From assembly GCF_004005935.1 (NCBI RefSeq), contig NZ_SACQ01000001.1, positions 248,001 through 312,000 on the forward strand: a stretch of 64,000 nucleotides of DNA, in the 5' to 3' direction. Numbering within the stretch: position 1 is the first letter of the stretch; each line of letters starts with the position of its first letter. Positions 25,921 through 34,522 of this stretch are shown piece by piece. A model generated the notes under the pieces. That model saw only the letters and a list, made by a program, of their open reading frames with translations. It was not told the DNA's origin and did not search any database. The position numbers and the translations under genes are program-made. The DNA is from Neptunomonas marina (GTDB lineage Bacteria; Pseudomonadota; Gammaproteobacteria; Pseudomonadales; Balneatricaceae).

Positions 25921-28900
25921 CTAAACTGCCGGAGAACCCAATGACATCTCAGGTGTTTCAGGGCTCGTTAGTTGTTCACGTAATGTGCTCCGCAGCTGTT
26001 GAGCTTGCTCGTAGTTCTGCTCTTTCACCGGGCCAAAGCCGCGCACTTGGCTTGGCAGTTGCGCCAGTTGTAGAGCCAAAGCGTGGTTCTCTGAGTTAAG
26101 GTGCTCGGTGATCAGCGCAAGGTCTGCTTCATACTCTTTGATAAAGCGGCGCTCTAAACGGCGATCAGCTCCCCAGCCAAAGATATCCAGTGGCGTGCCG
26201 CGGACACTTTTGCACTTGGCGAGTACTCTAAAGAGCGGCAGGATGCGTTCACTAAAGGTTATCTTCTTGGGGCGCTGACCCTGCTTGCTGCGTGACAGCA
26301 GCGGTGGTGCAAGGTTGAACTCAAGTTCAAAGTCGCCTTCAAATTGACTTTCCAGCTGTGCTTTAAAAGCGTCCGAGGTGAGCAAGCGCGCTACCTCGTA
26401 CTCATCTTTGTAAGCGAGGACGCGGGCATAGTTTTCGGCCACTGCCTGAGCAATCTGGCTGCGATTTGTTGTTGATTTTTCATGGTTGCGCAGTGCTTCG
26501 ACGCGTTGGCGGTATCGCTCAGCCAGTTGGCTATTTTGGTAGGCGATTAAATGCGCCGATTCGCGGCTGATAACCTCATCAAGTGAGGGCATGATGCGAA
26601 GGGGCTGCGGTTTCGCTTGCGGGTCGAGAATTGTCTCTACAGCCGCGGCATCATGCGCATAGCAACGCCCCCACAGGAAGGCTTTTAAGTTTGCCTCAAC
26701 CGATGCTCCGTTGAGACGAATGGCTTCCTCAATTGAGGTGCGCTGCAGAGGTATCAAGCCTTTCTGCCATGCATAGCCAATGGTAAATAGGTTAACTGCC
26801 ATACCGTCACCCATTAGATCGGTCGCCAGTTGGGTTGCATCAAAGCAGAAGCTGCCCTCTGAGCGCGCGGTGGCTTCGATCACCGCTTGCATCTCTGCAT
26901 TAGGTACATGCAGGTCAGGGTTACGCGTGAACGCGGCTGGCATCGTCTCGTGGTTGTTGATAATCGCAGCGCTGCGTTGGCGGTCGAGCTTACCTAGAGC
27001 CTCTTCGCTGGCGCCGACCATGAGGTCAAAGCCCACTAACAAGTCTGTCTCACCGGCGGGGATACGCACGGTATGGATCTGATCCTGCGAAGGGGCGATG
27101 CGAATATGGCTCATCACTGCGCCAAACTTCTGTGCAAGACCAATCTGGTCTAACACACCGACCCCTTTCTCTTCGATATGCGCTGCCATACCCAGCAAAG
27201 CACTGACAGTCACAACCCCTGTGCCACCGACGCCTGTGAGCAAAATGTTGTACGGTGTGTCGCATTGCACCACGTTGGGTTCCGGTAGTTGTGCTGCGGG
27301 TGGTGCAAGGTTCAACCCCGGGGCTTTTTTGAGCTTGGCCCCTTTTACCGTGACAAAACTTGGGCAGAAGCCGCGGACGCAGCTGAAGTCTTTGTTACAG
27401 GCTGATTGATCGATCTCCCGTTTTCGGCCCTGTGGAGTCTCTTTTGGTAACACGGATAGACAGTTGGACTGGATACCGCAGTCGCCGCAGCCTTCACAGA
27501 TATCGCTGTTGATAACAACACGTTTATCGGGATCGGGCATTTGGCCGCGCTTACGACGGCGACGTTTTTCGGCAGCGCAGGTTTGGTCAAAGATTAGAGC
27601 TGTGCAACCTGCGGTATCACGCAGCTCGCGCTGCAGGGCATCCAAATCATCTCGGTGGTGGAATGTGACGCCATCAGCAAACTCGGCTCGGCTTGGGTAC
27701 TTGTTGGGCTCGTCGCTGACCACAGCGATACGGCGGACGCCCTCACCAAACAGCTGGTGGGTAATTTGCTGTACAGTCAGCTGACCATCAACCGGTTGGC
27801 CGCCTGTCATCGCAACGGCGTCGTTGTAAAGAATTTTGTAAGTGATGTTTGTACCGGCGGCAACCGCTGCACGAATCGCCAGCAAACCAGAGTGGAAGTA
27901 GGTGCCGTCGCCTAGGTTTTGGAAAACATGGTTGTTGGTGGTGAATGGCGCTTGGCCAATCCATGTTGTGCCTTCGCCACCCATCTGGGTGAAGGTTTCG
28001 GTGCCGCGGTCCATCCATGTTGCCATGTAGTGACAGCCGATTCCGCCGAGTGCTTTACTGCCTTCGGGCACCGTGGTTGAGGTGTTATGCGGGCATCCAG
28101 AGCAGAAATGTGGCGTGCGTTCCACGAGCTGCCGCGGTTGGGTTAGCTCTGCTTCTTTTTGAGTCAGAAAGTCCAGACGTTGTGAAACCTGATCGCTGGT
28201 ATAGAAGGGTGCCATGCGCGCAGCAATGGCGCGGGCAATCATTGCGGGTGTCAGCTCACCGAGTGTGGTTAGCAGCTCTTGGCCGTGCTCATCAAGCTTG
28301 CCGACGACGCGCGGGCGAATATCATCTTGCCACGTGTAAAGGTAACTGCGGATCTGATCTTCGATCACTCCGCGTTTCTCTTCGACCAAGAGCAGTTCAG
28401 GAACACCTTTCGCAAACTCACGAATACCCTCAGGCTCTAGCGGCCAGACCATGCCCACTTTGTAAAGGGTGATTCCAAGCTCGCTGGCACGCTGATGGCT
28501 GATCCCCAGATCTTCGAGTGCTTGTAAGACGTCTAGGTAGGATTTACCTGTGGTAACGATACCTAGGCGGGGCTGATCACTTTTGATGATAACTTTATCG
28601 ATCTCGTTGGCGCGGCAAAACGCCTCTGCTGCTTTAAGCTTATAGGTATGCAGGCGGGCTTCTTGCTGCATCGGCTTATCTGGCCAGCGTGCATTAACGC
28701 CATCGCTGGGTAGCTCAAAGTGCTCTGGCAGGTTGATCTGGATACGCTCCAGATCAAGGTCGGCAGAGATGGAGGAGTCGAGTAGTTCAGCGAGTGTCTT
28801 GAAACCCACCCAACAGCCGGTAAAGCGCGACATCGCCCAGCCATAGAGGCCAAAGTCGAGCATCTCTTGAATGCCAGAGGGGTAGAGCACTGGCATCATC

Positions 28901-29391
28901 GCATCCATAAAGGCGTAGTCACTCTGGTGCGGTAAGGTAGACGACTTGCAGGCATGATCATCGCCAGCAACCGCGAGTACGCCGCCCAAAGGCGAAGTCC
29001 CGAACGCGTTGGCGTGCTTTAAAACATCGCCGGTGCGATCAACGCCGGGCCCTTTGCCGTACCAGAGACCAAAGACACCATCATACTTAGCCCCTTCAAA
29101 TACGTTGACCTGCTGAGACCCCCATACGGCGGTGGCGCCAAGGTCTTCGTTAATGCCGGGCTGGAAATAGATATTGTGCTGCTCTAGGTATTTACGCGCT
29201 TGCCATAGGGTTTTGTCGAAGCCACCCAGTGGTGAGCCGCGATAGCCTGAGATAAATCCAGCGGTATTGTGGCCCATCTTTTTATCAAGTTGGCTTTGCA
29301 GCATAGGTAGACGAGCGAGGGCTTGGCTGCCGTTTAGGTAAACACGGCCAGAGTTGAGTTCCCACTTGTCATTCAAGGTAACGTCTTTCAT
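25921..29391 (-). CDS. Fused indolepyruvate ferredoxin oxidoreductase (IorA-IorB type)
   Basis: This 1156-residue thiamine-diphosphate enzyme oxidatively decarboxylates aryl-pyruvates (from Trp, Phe, Tyr) or branched 2-oxoacids to acyl-CoA. The N-terminal pyrimidine-binding domain (residues ~1-420) has GFISGYRGSPLGGFD. The thiamine diphosphate domain (about 430-600) has FCSGCPHNTST, GGEGTTWIGQAPF and LYNDAVAMTGGQP. An iron-sulfur cysteine cluster follows near 645-705 (CEGCGDCGIQSNC, CNKDFSCVRGFC). The gamma-type domain (about 725-920) has NILLTGVGGTGVVTV. A C-terminal extension of about 230 residues is normal for aerobic fused forms. It leads an operon with leucine dehydrogenase. An AGACCGGTCT palindrome lies 25 bp upstream. 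Confidence 0.93.
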   Translation of the reverse strand: MKDVTLNDKWELNSGRVYLNGSQALARLPMLQSQLDKKMGHNTAGFISGYRGSPLGGFDKTLWQARKYLEQHNIYFQPGINEDLGATAVWGSQQVNVFEGAKYDGVFGLWYGKGPGVDRTGDVLKHANAFGTSPLGGVLAVAGDDHACKSSTLPHQSDYAFMDAMMPVLYPSGIQEMLDFGLYGWAMSRFTGCWVGFKTLAELLDSSISADLDLERIQINLPEHFELPSDGVNARWPDKPMQQEARLHTYKLKAAEAFCRANEIDKVIIKSDQPRLGIVTTGKSYLDVLQALEDLGISHQRASELGITLYKVGMVWPLEPEGIREFAKGVPELLLVEEKRGVIEDQIRSYLYTWQDDIRPRVVGKLDEHGQELLTTLGELTPAMIARAIAARMAPFYTSDQVSQRLDFLTQKEAELTQPRQLVERTPHFCSGCPHNTSTTVPEGSKALGGIGCHYMATWMDRGTETFTQMGGEGTTWIGQAPFTTNNHVFQNLGDGTYFHSGLLAIRAAVAAGTNITYKILYNDAVAMTGGQPVDGQLTVQQITHQLFGEGVRRIAVVSDEPNKYPSRAEFADGVTFHHRDDLDALQRELRDTAGCTALIFDQTCAAEKRRRRKRGQMPDPDKRVVINSDICEGCGDCGIQSNCLSVLPKETPQGRKREIDQSACNKDFSCVRGFCPSFVTVKGAKLKKAPGLNLAPPAAQLPEPNVVQCDTPYNILLTGVGGTGVVTVSALLGMAAHIEEKGVGVLDQIGLAQKFGAVMSHIRIAPSQDQIHTVRIPAGETDLLVGFDLMVGASEEALGKLDRQRSAAIINNHETMPAAFTRNPDLHVPNAEMQAVIEATARSEGSFCFDATQLATDLMGDGMAVNLFTIGYAWQKGLIPLQRTSIEEAIRLNGASVEANLKAFLWGRCYAHDAAAVETILDPQAKPQPLRIMPSLDEVISRESAHLIAYQNSQLAERYRQRVEALRNHEKSTTNRSQIAQAVAENYARVLAYKDEYEVARLLTSDAFKAQLESQFEGDFELEFNLAPPLLSRSKQGQRPKKITFSERILPLFRVLAKCKSVRGTPLDIFGWGADRRLERRFIKEYEADLALITEHLNSENHALALQLAQLPSQVRGFGPVKEQNYEQAQQLRSTLREQLTSPETPEMSLGSPAV

Positions 29392-29642
29392 CGGAATTCT
29401 CCCAAAACCTTGAACAGACCGGTCTTGCGCGCGACTACAAACGCGGGTGCAGAATAGACTGATCCGTTACCGCCGGTGTTGGCGGGTAATTAAAGGTGAT
29501 TAAACGTAAGTGACTAAATCAGCGCGGCGTAATGCGGCTTGATTGCAGTTCTGACGTTGGAAGAATGGATGCGAGGCCGGTGTCGGCGATAGGGTATGCT
29601 GTTGTCATTGACTAGACTCCTCGACAGGACTGGATCGCAGTC
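29392..29642. promoter_or_regulatory. Upstream region of the oxidoreductase operon
   Basis: The gap next to the oxidoreductase start holds the perfect palindrome AGACCGGTCT (29416-29425) and an imperfect TTACCGCC...GGCGGGTAA hairpin near 29468-29490. Both could be operators or leader structures for the minus-strand operon. I see no ORF in it. Confidence 0.35.
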
Positions 29643-29762
29643 ATGTACTGGAAATTTGTTATTTTTATCCTGCTTATCTTGGCAGGTTCGTCTGTTGCTC
29701 TTGTGAAGCTGAAAGCGAAGATAGGGCAGTTTTTTAGGGCCGTCAAGCGAGTGAAACCGTGA
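29643..29762 (+). CDS. Possible 39-aa single-helix membrane protein
   Basis: An ATG at 29643 opens a 39-codon frame encoding one strong hydrophobic helix (YWKFVIFILLILAGSSVALV) followed by a basic tail (KLKAKIGQFFRAVKRVKP). The hydrophobic-then-positive layout is that of bitopic small membrane proteins. The ribosome-binding site is weak: GGACTGGATCGC lies upstream without a clear AGGAG at good spacing. The frame sits alone on the plus strand between two minus-strand genes. It is a candidate only and was not assigned to any family. Confidence 0.3.
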   Translation: MYWKFVIFILLILAGSSVALVKLKAKIGQFFRAVKRVKP

Positions 29763-29853
29763 AACGATACTGTTGGAATTTAGAAAGTTCTGTTTGGAAA
29801 TCGTGAAACAGGAGATTCTTCTTTGGCGAGATGGCTGGTTGGAAAATAGCCAT

Positions 29854-29883
29854 AAAAAAAGAGGGGTCGGCAGAGCCAACCCC
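29854..29883 (-). terminator. Terminator of the predicted sRNA
   Basis: The stem 29863-29871 / 29875-29883 has nine pairs, one of them G-U, with a 3-nt loop. It is followed on the minus strand by TC and seven T residues. It would also block read-through from the Fur-controlled promoter into the oxidoreductase operon. Confidence 0.85.
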
Positions 29884-29990
29884 TATAATGACAAGAACCA
29901 TAATATCAGTTGAAGAGAAGGGCCCATCAACTGATGAGGTGAAGCACATACTGTGTTTGCAACTGCAAAGCTTTGTATGACTTGCGAGCG
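29856..29990 (-). ncRNA. Predicted Fur-repressed small regulatory RNA (RyhB/PrrF-like logic)
   Basis: On the minus strand a promoter with -35 TTGATA (30019-30024), a 17-bp spacer and -10 TAATAT (29996-30001) predicts a start near 29990. The transcript would run about 135 nt to a strong terminator: stem GGGGTTGGC / GCCGACCCC with a 3-nt loop (29863-29883), then seven T residues. Between them lie a TTTGC-AGTT-GCAAA hairpin (29956-29969), an unpaired C/U-rich stretch containing GCTTCACCTCATC, and a perfect 8-bp hairpin TCAGTTGA / TCAACTGA (29906-29934). A 16-of-19 Fur box overlaps the promoter. No protein-like frame ends within it. This matches the design of iron-responsive sRNAs; sequence similarity to RyhB or PrrF is not evident. 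Confidence 0.6.
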
Positions 29991-30003
29991 AGTTAATATT
30001 ATT

Positions 30004-30022
30004 GGTAATGAAAATAATTATC
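30004..30022. promoter_or_regulatory. Fur box overlapping a sigma-70-type promoter
   Basis: GGTAATGAAAATAATTATC matches the 19-bp Fur consensus GATAATGATAATCATTATC at 16 of 19 positions. It covers the -35 element and spacer of the minus-strand promoter (-35 at 30019-30024, -10 at 29996-30001), which is the usual place for iron-dependent repression. Confidence 0.7.
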
Positions 30023-30067
30023 AATAACTTTTTTGTAAAAATATCAGATTTTTCTTCTTCGCTTATT

Positions 30068-30094
30068 CCGCGCGGGGTGTACAGCCCCGCGCGG
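30068..30094 (-). terminator. GC-rich hairpin after nhaD
   Basis: A perfect 10-bp stem CCGCGCGGGG / CCCCGCGCGG with a 7-nt loop lies 10 bp after the nhaD stop. No T run follows on the minus strand, so termination may be partial or need Rho. Confidence 0.6.
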
Positions 30095-30103
30095 TACTGA
30101 TCG

Positions 30104-31342
30104 TTAGCCGTAGACTGTGTGTGAAATCGCCAATACGGCGAGGTATCCCGCGCTGTAGGCGACAAGCAGCCAGTGGATGAAACGCAGGTAGCTGATAAAC
30201 GAGAGCACTTCGAGCTTGCTCAGCGCAATGACACCAGCAGCAGAGCCGATGATCAGGATTGATCCTCCCACGCCGACGGCATAGGTTAGACCGAGCCAGT
30301 CAGATAGCGTCATCTCTACGCCCGACTGCAAGATGGCCGCGGTGAGCGGTACGTTATCGACAAGTGCGGAGAGAATGCCAACGATAAAATTGGCGATGTA
30401 CGCTGGCATCACTGTGTACAGTTGTGGCAGCAGCTCCAATACCGAGAGCTCACGCAGCATACCCACCAGCAGCAAAACACCGAGGAAGAACAAGAGCGTA
30501 TCAAACTCGATATCACGCACATATTCGAGGATGTTGGGCTTGGCTTCATCTTTGTGGATCAAACGATGCACGATAAACATGACGGATAAGCCAAATAAGA
30601 AGGTGAGTACCGGTGGTACTTGCCAGAGAATACTAAAAGTTAACGTGCTAATAATGGTGGCGAGAAAGAGCACTGCGATCAGTTGATCAGAGCGAGCAAT
30701 CGGGCGTTTGAACTTGGGAAGAGTGACCTCTTCGCTGCAGCCGCGCATCAGGCAAAGTACCAAAATAACAACACCAAAGGCGGCTGGTGGAATCAGAATA
30801 AACAGGTTGGTGACGGTGACTTTATCGGCTAGAAAGATCATCAAGGTTGTTACGTCACCCGTGATCAGTGATACCCCGCCTGAGTTGACTGCAAAAACAA
30901 TCAGCGTCGCGAACTTGAGCGTTGTACGCTTATCAAGATTTAGTGAAGCGAGCAGTGACAGCATAATGAGCGATGCGGTGATGTTGTCGGCCAACGATGA
31001 AAACCCAAGGGCTAGCAGTGCAATGAGCATCATGAGTTGGCTTAGCTTCAATTGATTGGGTAGCAGTCGATAGACGAGCTGCGTAATGAGCCCCTTTTGG
31101 TTTAGATAAGCCACATAGGTCATCGCTGCCATCAAGAAGAGCCACAATGTAGCGATCTCGAGTAGCTGTTCGTTCAGCCCCTCTTTGATCTCGTGGATAT
31201 GTCCTTGAGGAAAGATAAACGCTAGTATCCACACCAGCGTGCCGATAAATAGCGTTGATTTTGCTTTATTAAGATGGATCACATCTTCCAGCACGATTAG
31301 CACAAATGCTAACCCGATCAGCCCTAAAATAAGATAGTTCAT
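30104..31342 (-). CDS. nhaD: NhaD-type sodium/proton antiporter
   Basis: This 412-residue inner-membrane antiporter of the ion-transporter superfamily exports sodium (or lithium) in exchange for protons. It has about 11-12 hydrophobic helices. Typical segments are FLMAAMTYVAYLNQKGL, LADNITASLIMLSLL, FAVNSGGVSLITGDVTTLMI (about residues 155-175) and ALVDNVPLTAAILQSGVEM near 325, with charged residues buried in helices. I chose the ATG at 31342 (MNYLILGL) with GAGAAA upstream; an in-frame extension by 17 charged residues has no good ribosome-binding site. Such antiporters are common in marine and halophilic gammaproteobacteria. It is divergent from a secreted unknown protein. Confidence 0.9.
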   Translation of the reverse strand: MNYLILGLIGLAFVLIVLEDVIHLNKAKSTLFIGTLVWILAFIFPQGHIHEIKEGLNEQLLEIATLWLFLMAAMTYVAYLNQKGLITQLVYRLLPNQLKLSQLMMLIALLALGFSSLADNITASLIMLSLLASLNLDKRTTLKFATLIVFAVNSGGVSLITGDVTTLMIFLADKVTVTNLFILIPPAAFGVVILVLCLMRGCSEEVTLPKFKRPIARSDQLIAVLFLATIISTLTFSILWQVPPVLTFLFGLSVMFIVHRLIHKDEAKPNILEYVRDIEFDTLLFFLGVLLLVGMLRELSVLELLPQLYTVMPAYIANFIVGILSALVDNVPLTAAILQSGVEMTLSDWLGLTYAVGVGGSILIIGSAAGVIALSKLEVLSFISYLRFIHWLLVAYSAGYLAVLAISHTVYG

Positions 31343-31438
31343 GGTTTTTCTCTTTATTTTTATTTCGCGAGATAACAGATCGGACATCGTCACTTGGTAA
31401 GTACACGAGTCGTTTAGCGCTTGAAATGGAGGTTTACT

Positions 31439-32080
31439 ATGCGTTCTCTCTCACCCCAATTACTCACGCTTGTATTACTTTTCGCCGCCTTGTGGCCGCG
31501 TAGTGCTCTATCTGAGCAGGTGTTGAGCATCGATCATGTGATGTTTCCTGTCTACAACAACACTGCATTGCTCACCCAAATTGAACCCCTTTGGCAAGCT
31601 TGGGAGCAGGGCCGAGTTGAGCGCCGTGAACCCAATAACCTGTTCAGCGGTATCTACTACCACAGCCGCGACTGGTACGTTGAGTACCTCTCCAATGTCC
31701 CGTCGCAGCCCTACTGGAGTAATGCTGTTTACGTTGTGGTGCCGAAGCAGTATTGGGATTTTTACGCAACACCTGCTTGGCGCAGTGAGCACTTTCTGAT
31801 TCCTGAGTTCGGTAGTGGCTTTCAATTGGTGAGTCCCGATTATCCTTACCTCAATAGCCGGATAAACAGCGAGGAAACCTACCGGGGTTTTACATTGTTA
31901 ATTTCTCCTGCGTTAGCTAAGGCACTCAAAAATGTAGCGGGCCAGCGTTGGCAACTGCCTGCGAATGTCCAAGTGGATCAGCGCTTAAAGCATCGACATG
32001 ATATGGGTGTGATCAACGAACATAAGAAGCTGATTGCTCCGCTGCTACAAGCCAATCCCATCTTGCGGGATTATCTCTAA
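31439..32080 (+). CDS. Secreted protein of unknown function, 213 aa
   Basis: I cannot name a family with confidence. The product has a clear signal peptide (LLTLVLLFAALWPRSALS, cleavage near residue 25). The mature part begins EQVLSIDHVMFPVYNNTALL, a strand-helix start reminiscent of glyoxalase-like betaalphabeta modules. It is rich in aromatic residues (GIYYHSRDWYVEYL, VVVPKQYWDFYATPAW). The start ATG at 31439 follows GGAGG at 31428-31432, which decides it over an in-frame TTG at 31421. It ends at a bidirectional terminator. A periplasmic binding or enzyme role is possible, but nothing in the context specifies it. Confidence 0.65.
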   Translation: MRSLSPQLLTLVLLFAALWPRSALSEQVLSIDHVMFPVYNNTALLTQIEPLWQAWEQGRVERREPNNLFSGIYYHSRDWYVEYLSNVPSQPYWSNAVYVVVPKQYWDFYATPAWRSEHFLIPEFGSGFQLVSPDYPYLNSRINSEETYRGFTLLISPALAKALKNVAGQRWQLPANVQVDQRLKHRHDMGVINEHKKLIAPLLQANPILRDYL

Positions 32081-32112
32081 CCACCTGTCACGATAACGTA
32101 TTAGCTGCAACG

Positions 32113-32140
32113 AAAAAGGGCCTCATCGTGAGGCCCTTAT
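32113..32140. terminator. Bidirectional Rho-independent terminator
   Basis: A 10-bp perfect stem AAGGGCCTCA / TGAGGCCCTT (32116-32125 and 32129-32138) with a TCG loop and a flanking A run on the left lies between the secreted unknown (+) and the liu-linked acyl-CoA synthetase (-). Confidence 0.85.
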
Positions 32141-32146
32141 CTTCGG

Positions 32147-33838
32147 TTAAACGTCGTCTAAGCCCAGCTCTGCGATCGAAATCTCGCGCATTTTGAACTT
32201 CTGGATTTTGCCTGTGACCGTCATTGGGAACTCGTCAACAAACTTGAAGTAGCGTGGGATCTTGAAGTGGGTAATCTTACCCTTACAGAACTCGCGAAGT
32301 TGCTCTTCAGATACGTTCTCTGCATCAGGGTGCAGGCGAATCCAAGCGATCAGCTCTTCGCCATATTTCTTATCAGGCACGCCCGTGACTTGAACATCTG
32401 AGATCGATGGGTGAGTGTATAGGAACTCTTCGATCTCTTTCGGGTAGACGTTTTCGCCACCACGGATCACCATATCCTTGATACGGCCAACGATCTGGAT
32501 GTAGCCCTCTTCATCCATCGTGGCTAGGTCACCTGTGTGCATCCAGCCAGCGGAGTCGATCGACTTGGTTGTGGCTTCTTCGTTATTCCAGTACTTCAGC
32601 ATCACGCTGTAGCCGCGGGTACAAAGCTCACCAATCTCGCCGCGTGGGACAACTGCGCCGGTAGCTGCATCAACAATTTTCGTTTCTAGGTGCGGTTGGG
32701 TGCGACCTACAGTGGTGACACGCTTATCGAACGGATCGTTCGCTGCGGTTTGCGTTGATACCGGGCTGGTCTCGGTCATGCCATAAGCGATCTGCACCTC
32801 TTCCATGTGTAGACGTGAATTAACCGCTTTCATCACCTCAGCAGGGCAGATCGATCCAGCCATAATGCCGGTGCGTAATGAGCTAACATCGAACTTCTCG
32901 AAATCTGGATGATCTAGCTCCGCGATAAACATCGTTGGCACGCCGTACAGCGCTGTTGCTTTCTCTTCCGAGACCGCTTCCAGCACGGTTGTTGGATCGA
33001 AGCCTTCATCTGGATAGATCATGGTTGCGCCGTGGGTCATACAACCGAGATTTCCCATCACCATACCAAAGCAGTGATACAGCGGCACGGGAATAACCAT
33101 GCGGTCTTGGTCAGTTAGGTTCATGCTTTCACCAACGAAGTATCCGTTGTTCAGGATATTGTGGTGTGACAGCGTCGCGCCTTTCGGGAAGCCTGTGGTG
33201 CCAGACGTGTACTGGATGTTGATAGCATCATCAAACTGCAGCTTGGACTGTATCTCTTGAAGCGTTTCGGCGGATACTTCAGCGCCCATCTCAAAGAAGT
33301 CATCCCAGCGCCACATGCCCGAGTGCTTCTCTTGGGCTAGGTTTACGATGCCTTTTAAGTGCGGCAGCTTCATTGCTTTGAGCGCACCCTCATTTGAAGC
33401 TTTTAGCTCCGGCGCAAGCTCGAACAACATTTCCGTATACTTGGAGCTTTTGAAGGTATCTGCTGTAACGAGGAATTTTGCCTCAGATTGGTTAAGCGCG
33501 TACTCAAGCTCGTGTAAACGGTATGCTGGGTTGATGTTCACCAAAATGGCGCCTACTTTAGCCGTGGCGAACTGTGTAATTGTCCATTGGGCACAGTTAG
33601 GTGACCACATACCCACACGGTCGCCAGGCTGTACGCCAATGGCAAGGAAGGCACGCGCAGCTTTATCAACTGCGGTTTGTAGTTCTTTATAGCTGTAGCG
33701 CAACCCTTGGTGACGCACAATCAGTGCATCATTGTCTGGGTAGGCTGCTGCGATTTCGTCAAACTTGTCGCCGATGGTCATGCCGATCAACGGCTTCTCT
33801 GATACTCCACTGGTGTAACTTGGCAATTTAGCTGTCAT
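32147..33838 (-). CDS. AMP-dependent acyl-CoA synthetase linked to the liu cluster
   Basis: This 563-residue ANL-superfamily ligase activates a carboxylic acid to its CoA thioester with ATP. The ATP-binding [11 protein letters not shown] lies near residue 217 and [10 protein letters not shown] near 360. [15 protein letters not shown] and [15 protein letters not shown] mark the hinge, and [13 protein letters not shown] holds the catalytic lysine near the C-terminus. I use the ATG at 33838, with AGGGA at a good distance; the TTG at 33844 lies too close to it. It is the last gene of the liu operon, so it probably activates isovalerate, another branched or medium-chain acid, or acetoacetate. Typical acetoacetyl-CoA synthetases are longer (about 650 residues), so that option is less likely. 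Confidence 0.88.
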   Translation of the reverse strand: MTAKLPSYTSGVSEKPLIGMTIGDKFDEIAAAYPDNDALIVRHQGLRYSYKELQTAVDKAARAFLAIGVQPGDRVGMWSPNCAQWTITQFATAKVGAILVNINPAYRLHELEYALNQSEAKFLVTADTFKSSKYTEMLFELAPELKASNEGALKAMKLPHLKGIVNLAQEKHSGMWRWDDFFEMGAEVSAETLQEIQSKLQFDDAINIQYTSGTTGFPKGATLSHHNILNNGYFVGESMNLTDQDRMVIPVPLYHCFGMVMGNLGCMTHGATMIYPDEGFDPTTVLEAVSEEKATALYGVPTMFIAELDHPDFEKFDVSSLRTGIMAGSICPAEVMKAVNSRLHMEEVQIAYGMTETSPVSTQTAANDPFDKRVTTVGRTQPHLETKIVDAATGAVVPRGEIGELCTRGYSVMLKYWNNEEATTKSIDSAGWMHTGDLATMDEEGYIQIVGRIKDMVIRGGENVYPKEIEEFLYTHPSISDVQVTGVPDKKYGEELIAWIRLHPDAENVSEEQLREFCKGKITHFKIPRYFKFVDEFPMTVTGKIQKFKMREISIAELGLDDV

Positions 33839-33890
33839 GATCAAATCCCTGTAATATTTTTCGTTATCAGGTCTTTCTTATTAGAAGGTG

Positions 33891-34466
33891 TTATCGATTA
33901 CTGCCGTGATATGACGGGTTTGGTTGCATCTCTACCGCCGCTGCAACACGGTTGGTCATATTGTAGAAACCTGCAATATTGGCGATATCCCAGATCCCGC
34001 GGTCACTGAACCCTGCATCTCGTAATGCTTGACGATCGCTCTCTAGGATGCGGTCGGGTGTTTCGGTCAGCTTTGCAGCAAAGTCCAGCATGGCGCGATG
34101 ACGCTCACTGAGGTCAGCCGCGCGATAGTTCATCACCATCAATTCGCCAAGCACGGGATCGCCTGAGTATTCACGCACCGCTGCGCCATGTGCAGTGAGG
34201 CAGTAGTAGCAGTGGTTGTGGCTAGAAACGACCACTGCGATCATCTCTCTTTCGAGAGTGGTTAGCTCGCTCTCGCCAAACATCAACTCATTGTAAAAGC
34301 GTGAAAACACCTCAAGTTGTGCTTCATTTTGGCTGTAGGCTGCGAGCACATTTGGAATCATGCCCAGAGCTTCTTCGCACTTGGCAAAATAGCGCTGGTG
34401 CGCGTCGCTAAGGTCGCTTTGCTCAGGAATTGGAAGATCCAGAGCGGTGATATTGTTTTGACTCAT
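33891..34466 (-). CDS. AhpD-like peroxidase-related / carboxymuconolactone decarboxylase family protein
   Basis: The 191-residue product has the AhpD-like fold signature HNHCYYCLTAHGAAVREY near residue 78, with the redox CxxC and downstream His. Such proteins carry alkyl-hydroperoxidase-type thiol chemistry. The gene lies 56 bp after liuE and 52 bp before the acyl-CoA synthetase, inside the leucine-degradation operon. A role in protecting acyl-CoA or dehydrogenase steps from peroxides is conceivable but is only inference. Confidence 0.85.
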   Translation of the reverse strand: MSQNNITALDLPIPEQSDLSDAHQRYFAKCEEALGMIPNVLAAYSQNEAQLEVFSRFYNELMFGESELTTLEREMIAVVVSSHNHCYYCLTAHGAAVREYSGDPVLGELMVMNYRAADLSERHRAMLDFAAKLTETPDRILESDRQALRDAGFSDRGIWDIANIAGFYNMTNRVAAAVEMQPNPSYHGSNR

Positions 34467-34522
34467 GATGCTGTCCTTCGTTTATTTTTATTGGTTCAGC
34501 GAGAGCGTTGTTGTTTACCTAA

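Noticed and set aside
28017-28472. 151-codon plus-strand frame inside the oxidoreductase gene
   Set aside because: Arg/Cys/Leu-rich antisense frame without a ribosome-binding site; the minus-strand frame carries thiamine-diphosphate and iron-sulfur motifs.
29966-29975. CAAAGCTTTG palindrome inside the predicted sRNA as a protein-binding site
   Set aside because: It lies downstream of the predicted start, and part of it is better explained by the TTTGC-AGTT-GCAAA RNA hairpin.
29743-30165. 140-codon minus-strand frame across the nhaD 3' flank
   Set aside because: It runs through a strong intrinsic terminator, the Fur box and the end of nhaD; its composition is not protein-like. The promoter-terminator layout fits an sRNA better.
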